A stretch of DNA of 64,000 nt, taken from assembly GCF_000758305.1 (NCBI RefSeq), contig NZ_CP009458.1, positions 2,852,001 to 2,916,000 on the forward strand, read 5' to 3'. Origin of the DNA: Cedecea neteri (GTDB lineage: Bacteria; Pseudomonadota; Gammaproteobacteria; Enterobacterales; Enterobacteriaceae). How positions within the stretch are numbered: the first letter of the stretch is position 1; each line of letters starts with the position of its first letter. Under the pieces are notes generated by a model, which had not been told where the DNA came from, did not search any database, and saw only the letters and a list, made by a program, of their open reading frames with translations. Shown in pieces: positions 60,901-64,000 of the stretch. The position numbers were made by a program, and so were the translations under genes.

Positions 60901-61444
60901 TGCGGTACGGCTGGGCGCTGCCCATTGGGTAGAGGTCAAGCAGGGCACCACGGGTGGCGAACTCGCCGTGCTCCATGACCTGATCGACGCTGCGATACCC
61001 GGCCTGTTCCAGCTGTGCGCGCAGGTTATCGCGCGACAGGCGCTGGCCTTTTTTCATCACCAGCGCGTGGCCGTGCAGGTAGCTGTGCGGGCAAACGCGC
61101 TGCATCAGCGTGTTCACAGGCATGATCAGCACGCCGCGCTGCATGGTCGGCAGTTGATAAAGCGTGGACAGGCGCGAGGAGATGATTTCCTGGTGCGGCG
61201 AGAAGCTGTCGTAAGGCAGCGTTTCCCAGTCGGCGAGATTGACCACCAGGTTGTCGGTGAACTGGGTGATTTCATCATGCAGGCGCAGCGCGTTCTGCAT
61301 ATCCGGGGCAATCAGCACCACCGGGCCGCTATGGCGTTCAACGATTTCGGCGACTTCGGTCGCACAGGCCGAACCGGTCAGCTCGCCCAGCAGGCGTTGT
61401 TCGGCGGCTTTTACGGGTAAGGAATAGCGATAGTGTTCAGGCAT
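57998..61444 (-). CDS. mfd: Transcription-repair coupling factor Mfd
   Basis: ATP-driven translocase that removes RNA polymerase stalled at DNA damage and brings in UvrA. It has 1148 residues, as in E. coli. The N-terminal UvrB-like part (about 1-330), the RNA-polymerase interaction domain with GQPVVHLEHGVGRYAGLTTL, and the RecG-like motor are all seen. Walker A is CGDVGFGKTEVAMRAAFLAV (near 630), the DEEH box is LLIVDEEHRFGV, and HQLRGRVGRS is motif VI. The TRCF C-terminal domain ends MRNLAENAAA. Confidence 0.97.
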   Translation of the reverse strand: MPEHYRYSLPVKAAEQRLLGELTGSACATEVAEIVERHSGPVVLIAPDMQNALRLHDEITQFTDNLVVNLADWETLPYDSFSPHQEIISSRLSTLYQLPTMQRGVLIMPVNTLMQRVCPHSYLHGHALVMKKGQRLSRDNLRAQLEQAGYRSVDQVMEHGEFATRGALLDLYPMGSAQPYRIDFFDDEIDSLRVFDVDSQRTLEEVDAINLLPAHEFPTDKNAIELFRSQWRDKFDVKRDAEHIYQQVSKGTLPAGIEYWQPLFFSEPLPTLFSYFPANTLLVNTGDLEASAERFWLDANARFENRGVDPMRPLLPPEDLWLKTDSLFSELKAWPRVQLKTDSLAKKAANVNLGYQPLPDLAVQAQQKAPLDSLRKFLESFTGPVIFSVESEGRREALGELLGRIKIAPKRIYRLEEAEGTGRYLMIGASEHGFIDTLRNRALICESDLLGERVSRRRQDSRRTINPDTLIRNLAELHAGQPVVHLEHGVGRYAGLTTLEAGGITAEYLMLTYAGDAKLYVPVSSLHLISRYAGGADENAPLHKLGSDAWSRARQKAAEKVRDVAAELLDIYAMRAAKEGFAFKHDREQYQLFCDSFPFETTPDQAQAINAVLSDMCRPLAMDRLVCGDVGFGKTEVAMRAAFLAVENNKQVAVLVPTTLLAQQHYDNFRDRFANWPVRIEMLSRFRSAKEQTQILEQASEGKIDILIGTHKLLQADVKWRDLGLLIVDEEHRFGVRHKERIKAMRADVDILTLTATPIPRTLNMAMSGMRDLSIIATPPARRLAVKTFVREYDNLVVREAILREVLRGGQVYYLYNDVENIQKAADRLAELVPEARIAIGHGQMRERELERVMNDFHHQRFNVLVCTTIIETGIDIPTANTIIIERADHFGLAQLHQLRGRVGRSHHQAYAWLLTPHPKAMTTDAQKRLEAIASLEDLGAGFALATHDLEIRGAGELLGEDQSGQMETIGFSLYMELLENAVDALKEGREPSLEDLTNSQTEVELRMPALLPDDFIPDVNTRLSFYKRIASAKGEHELDELKVELIDRFGLLPDAARNLLDIAALRQQAQKLGVRKIEGNEKGGTIEFAEKNHVDPVWLIGLLQKQPQHYRLDGPTRLKFFQELEDRKTRMEWVRNFMRNLAENAAA

Positions 61445-61587
61445 AGATTGCGTCAGGATCTCGTAAGTTGTGCCGTCAGCCTGAGGGCAAACGGTGCGCG
61501 AGCCATTGATAAGCAGTTGGATATTATTATCCCCGATCGCTTTGTATAAGCAACCGAATCACCGAAATAGGGACGCTGGGGTAGAAA

Positions 61588-61611
61588 AGCAACCCGCTCA
61601 GGCGGGCTGCT
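61588..61611 (-). terminator. Hairpin terminator after ycfT
   Basis: AGCAACCCGC and GCGGGCTGCT (61588-61597 with 61602-61611) pair with one mismatch around TCAG, followed on the minus strand by TTTTC. Confidence 0.75.
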
Positions 61612-61618
61612 GAAGTAT

Positions 61619-62683
61619 TTACCGGCTGGCGGCGATTTGTGTGGGAGGGGAGAAAAACAGATCGCCGAACAGCGCGACGGAAAGCTTGCGGAAACCGAGG
61701 CCAACCAGCGTACAAATGCCCAGGCTAACAAACGGGTAGACCAGCAGAATCGCCAGCACCAGCGTGTCAGAAAACTCACCGCTGTTGATTTTAGCCAGCA
61801 TCACCAGGCTTATGGCTTCGATCAAAATACGGTGCGTGGTGTAAATGGCAATCGTATTCGAGCCTACCACGTTCAGGAGGCCGTCTTCACGTGCTTCGCG
61901 CCAGCCGTTCAGCAAATAGAACCCGCGCAGGATAGCCACAATAGACACCAGAGAAATCACCAGCGGCACGTTTACAAAGTAAAGCGCCAGCGATCCCAGG
62001 GCTATGCCTGCGCAGACAAACGGGTGTTGCGAAAAGCGGAAGTCCTTCATCCAGGCCATCAGCAAAGGGCCAAACCACGCGCCGAGGCCGTAATACACCA
62101 TATTACGCACCACGCTGTTCAGCCCCCACCACGGCAGCGGCACAAAGGCGATAACAACGTTGATGCCCATCAGCGCCAGCAGCACCGGGATGCGGTAGCG
62201 GCGCAGGGCTTTAAACATTACGAAGTAAACCAGCAGGGCGTAGAGGTACCACAGGCTGGTGCTGGCCTTCGCCATGCTCAGAGCAAACTGCCCCAGCGAG
62301 TCGGCGTAAGCGGCGTTAGATGCCGGATTGCGCTCAAGATCGGGTGCCAGCCACTGGTTAAGGTGCGTCAGCGCGATCCACTGGATCAAGCCCCACAGCA
62401 GCAGTACGTAAAAAATGTTCCACAGCCGCTTGTCCACGCTGTCGCGCCATTTCACTTCATGGATGTAGCGGGTGATCAGGTAGCCGGAAATAAAGAAGAA
62501 CACCGGCATTCGGAAGGGAGCGAGGTAGAGATTAAGGTAAACCCAGAGTTTGGCGACATACAGATTCAGGCCGGGCTCGAGAGATGTGAGGTGAGGGTAG
62601 AAAGTAATCACCGAATGGTAGATAACCACCAGGCAAATGCATAATCCTTTGATTTGGTTGATCCAGAGTTGCTTTTTCTTCAT
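61619..62683 (-). CDS. ycfT: Acyltransferase-3 family membrane protein YcfT
   Basis: A 354-residue inner-membrane protein (E. coli YcfT 357) with about 10 hydrophobic helices and the acyltransferase-3 fold. The start KQLWINQIKGLCICLVVIYH holds the conserved His of the family, with APFRMPVFFFISGYLITRYI following. The acceptor is unknown. In K-12 it lies between mfd and lolC, as here; it diverges from lolC. Confidence 0.93.
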   Translation of the reverse strand: MKKKQLWINQIKGLCICLVVIYHSVITFYPHLTSLEPGLNLYVAKLWVYLNLYLAPFRMPVFFFISGYLITRYIHEVKWRDSVDKRLWNIFYVLLLWGLIQWIALTHLNQWLAPDLERNPASNAAYADSLGQFALSMAKASTSLWYLYALLVYFVMFKALRRYRIPVLLALMGINVVIAFVPLPWWGLNSVVRNMVYYGLGAWFGPLLMAWMKDFRFSQHPFVCAGIALGSLALYFVNVPLVISLVSIVAILRGFYLLNGWREAREDGLLNVVGSNTIAIYTTHRILIEAISLVMLAKINSGEFSDTLVLAILLVYPFVSLGICTLVGLGFRKLSVALFGDLFFSPPTQIAASR

Positions 62684-62869
62684 GCGATATCCGCGTCGTG
62701 ACGGGCTCCAGTTGTCATGGGCCTGCTATCCTGGTGTCAAACCGATGCGATCTCGACCTCAATTGTCTGTTTTTGGCGCTGATTTGGTAAATTTAGGAAA
62801 AGGTGCAGGCACTTGAGATGTAACGGGAATAATTTAGTCGACGGAATTCATTTGGCCGGGGAGGTGTCG

Positions 62870-62875
62870 TATACT
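62870..62875 (+). promoter_or_regulatory. Possible -10 of the lolC promoter
   Basis: TATACT lies 42 bases before the lolC ATG. The -35 at 17 bases (TTCATT) is poor, so the call is weak. Nothing else stands out in the 234-base ycfT-lolC gap. Confidence 0.35.
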
Positions 62876-62917
62876 TCCCGGATCTTTGCTTAGGCAACCC
62901 GCAACAAGACGGATTTC

Positions 62918-64000
62918 ATGTATCAACCTGTCGCGTTATTTATAGGCCTGCGCTACATGCGTGGGCGAGCAGCGGACCGCTTCGGTCGCTTTGTCTCCTG
63001 GCTGTCGACGATTGGTATCACCCTCGGGGTGATGGCGCTGGTCACGGTTCTTTCGGTGATGAATGGCTTCGAGCGTGAGCTGCAAAACAACATCCTCGGC
63101 CTGATGCCGCAGGCGTTAATCACGTCACCTTCCGGCTCTATTAATCCCCAGCAACTTCCCGCCGATTCCCTGAAACTTCAGGGCGTGACGCGTATTGCGC
63201 CGCTGACTACCGGTGACGTGGTGCTGCAAAGCGCCCGCAGCGTGGGCGTGGGTGTAATGCTGGGCGTGCAGCCGGACGAGAAAGATCCGCTTTCCCCGTA
63301 CCTGGTTAACGTCAAGCAAGCCGATTTGGTGGCCGGGCAGTACAACGTCATCCTCGGCGAGCAGCTCGCCGGCTCGCTGGGCGTTAAGCGCGGGGAAACC
63401 ATTCGCATTATGGTGCCGTCCGCCAGCCAGTTTACGCCGATGGGGCGTTTGCCGAGCCAGCGTCTGTTCACCGTGATTGGTACCTTCGCCGCCAGCAGCG
63501 AAGTGGACGGCTACCAGATGCTGGTCAACCAGCAGGACGCCTCGCGCCTGATGCGCTACCCGGCGGGGAATATCACCGGCTGGCGTCTGTGGCTGGCTGA
63601 GCCGCTCAAGGTCGATGTGCTGAGCCAACAAACGCTGCCGCAGGGCACCGAATGGAAAGACTGGCGCGAGCGCAAAGGCGAGCTGTTCCAGGCCGTGCGC
63701 ATGGAGAAAAACATGATGGGGCTGCTGCTGAGCCTGATCGTGGCCGTCGCCGCCTTTAACATTATTACTTCCCTTGGCCTGCTGGTGATGGAAAAGCAGG
63801 GCGAGGTGGCGATTCTGCAAACCCAGGGGCTGACCCGCCGCCAGATCATGACGGTGTTTATGGTGCAGGGCGCGGGTGCGGGCGTGATTGGCGCGCTGCT
63901 CGGGGCTTTACTCGGGGCGCTGCTTGCCAGCCAGTTGAATAATTTAATGCCGATCATCGGCATCCTGCTTGATGGCGCGGCCCTGCCGGTCGCCATTGAA
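62918..64000 (+). CDS. lolC: Lipoprotein-releasing ABC permease LolC (cut by window end)
   Basis: Permease subunit of the LolCDE transporter, which passes lipoproteins from the inner membrane to LolA. The first 361 residues are present; the E. coli protein has 399. MYQPVALFIGLRYMRGRAAD and SWLSTIGITLGVMALVTVLS form the first helix. A large periplasmic domain (about 45-265) follows, then ERKGELFQAVRMEKNMMGLL and the second and third helices. lolD and lolE would be expected beyond the window. Confidence 0.96.
   Translation, partial: MYQPVALFIGLRYMRGRAADRFGRFVSWLSTIGITLGVMALVTVLSVMNGFERELQNNILGLMPQALITSPSGSINPQQLPADSLKLQGVTRIAPLTTGDVVLQSARSVGVGVMLGVQPDEKDPLSPYLVNVKQADLVAGQYNVILGEQLAGSLGVKRGETIRIMVPSASQFTPMGRLPSQRLFTVIGTFAASSEVDGYQMLVNQQDASRLMRYPAGNITGWRLWLAEPLKVDVLSQQTLPQGTEWKDWRERKGELFQAVRMEKNMMGLLLSLIVAVAAFNIITSLGLLVMEKQGEVAILQTQGLTRRQIMTVFMVQGAGAGVIGALLGALLGALLASQLNNLMPIIGILLDGAALPVAIE

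Noticed and set aside
59690..61420. Open frame of 576 codons on the plus strand opposite mfd
   Set aside because: It lies wholly antisense to mfd, has no family motif, and arises from the codon bias of the real gene.
61637..62644. Open frame of 335 codons opposite ycfT
   Set aside because: Its product is a His/Gln/Arg-rich sequence without motifs, typical of the complement of a membrane-protein gene.

Overview
The window is chromosomal DNA from a member of the Enterobacteriaceae. Its gene order follows the pyrC to lolC segment of the E. coli K-12 map almost gene for gene, and most proteins match their E. coli counterparts in length and motifs (from memory; no search was run). I cannot name the genus. 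Differences from K-12 argue against E. coli itself: no grxB between yceB and mdtH, no fhuE between ptsG and hinT, extra genes after murJ and after flgL, and a chromosomal aerobactin locus between ycfJ and comR. I see no rRNA, tRNA, insertion sequence, integrase, CRISPR array or replication origin.

Layout. 1-2624 (minus strand): start of pyrC with its PurR box and start-site-switching leader, lipoprotein yceB, exporter mdtH. 2854-7230 (plus): rimJ, yceH, mviM, the lipid II flippase murJ, and a cold-shock-domain protein not found here in K-12. 7285-18833: the flagellar block, with flgA, flgM and flgN leftward and flgBCDEFGHIJ and flgKL rightward. An FlhD4C2 site lies between flgA and flgB, and sigma-28 promoters precede flgM and flgK. 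18922-19806 (minus): two yeaR-like genes and yoaG behind a clear NsrR operator. 19982-24729: rne and rluC, divergent around a long rne leader. 24764-36092: yceF, then yceD-rpmF-plsX-fabH-fabD-fabG-acpP-fabF-pabC-mltG-tmk-holB-ycfH (ribosomal protein L32, fatty acid and phospholipid synthesis, folate, dTMP kinase, DNA polymerase delta prime). 36394-44063: ptsG with CRP, Mlc and SgrS control sites, then hinT-ycfL-lpoB-thiK-nagZ-ycfP, ndh behind a perfect FNR site, and ycfJ.

44109-55597 is the accessory part. It holds a Gfo/Idh oxidoreductase, then iucA-iucB-iucC-iucD-iutA reading left from a Fur box, and divergently a ShiF-like MFS protein followed by a siderophore-interacting flavoprotein. Together these cover aerobactin synthesis (IucD, IucB, IucA, IucC), probable export or related transport (ShiF-like), uptake (IutA) and probable reductive iron release (SIP).

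55627-64000 returns to the core order: comR and bhsA divergent, ldtC, mfd, ycfT, and lolC cut by the window end.

I did not find a system I would call undescribed. The most interesting parts are the aerobactin locus with its own reductase and flanking oxidoreductase, the NsrR-controlled tandem yeaR pair, the two-part cold-shock-domain protein, and several unexplained hairpins in leaders and intergenic regions, above all at ndh.
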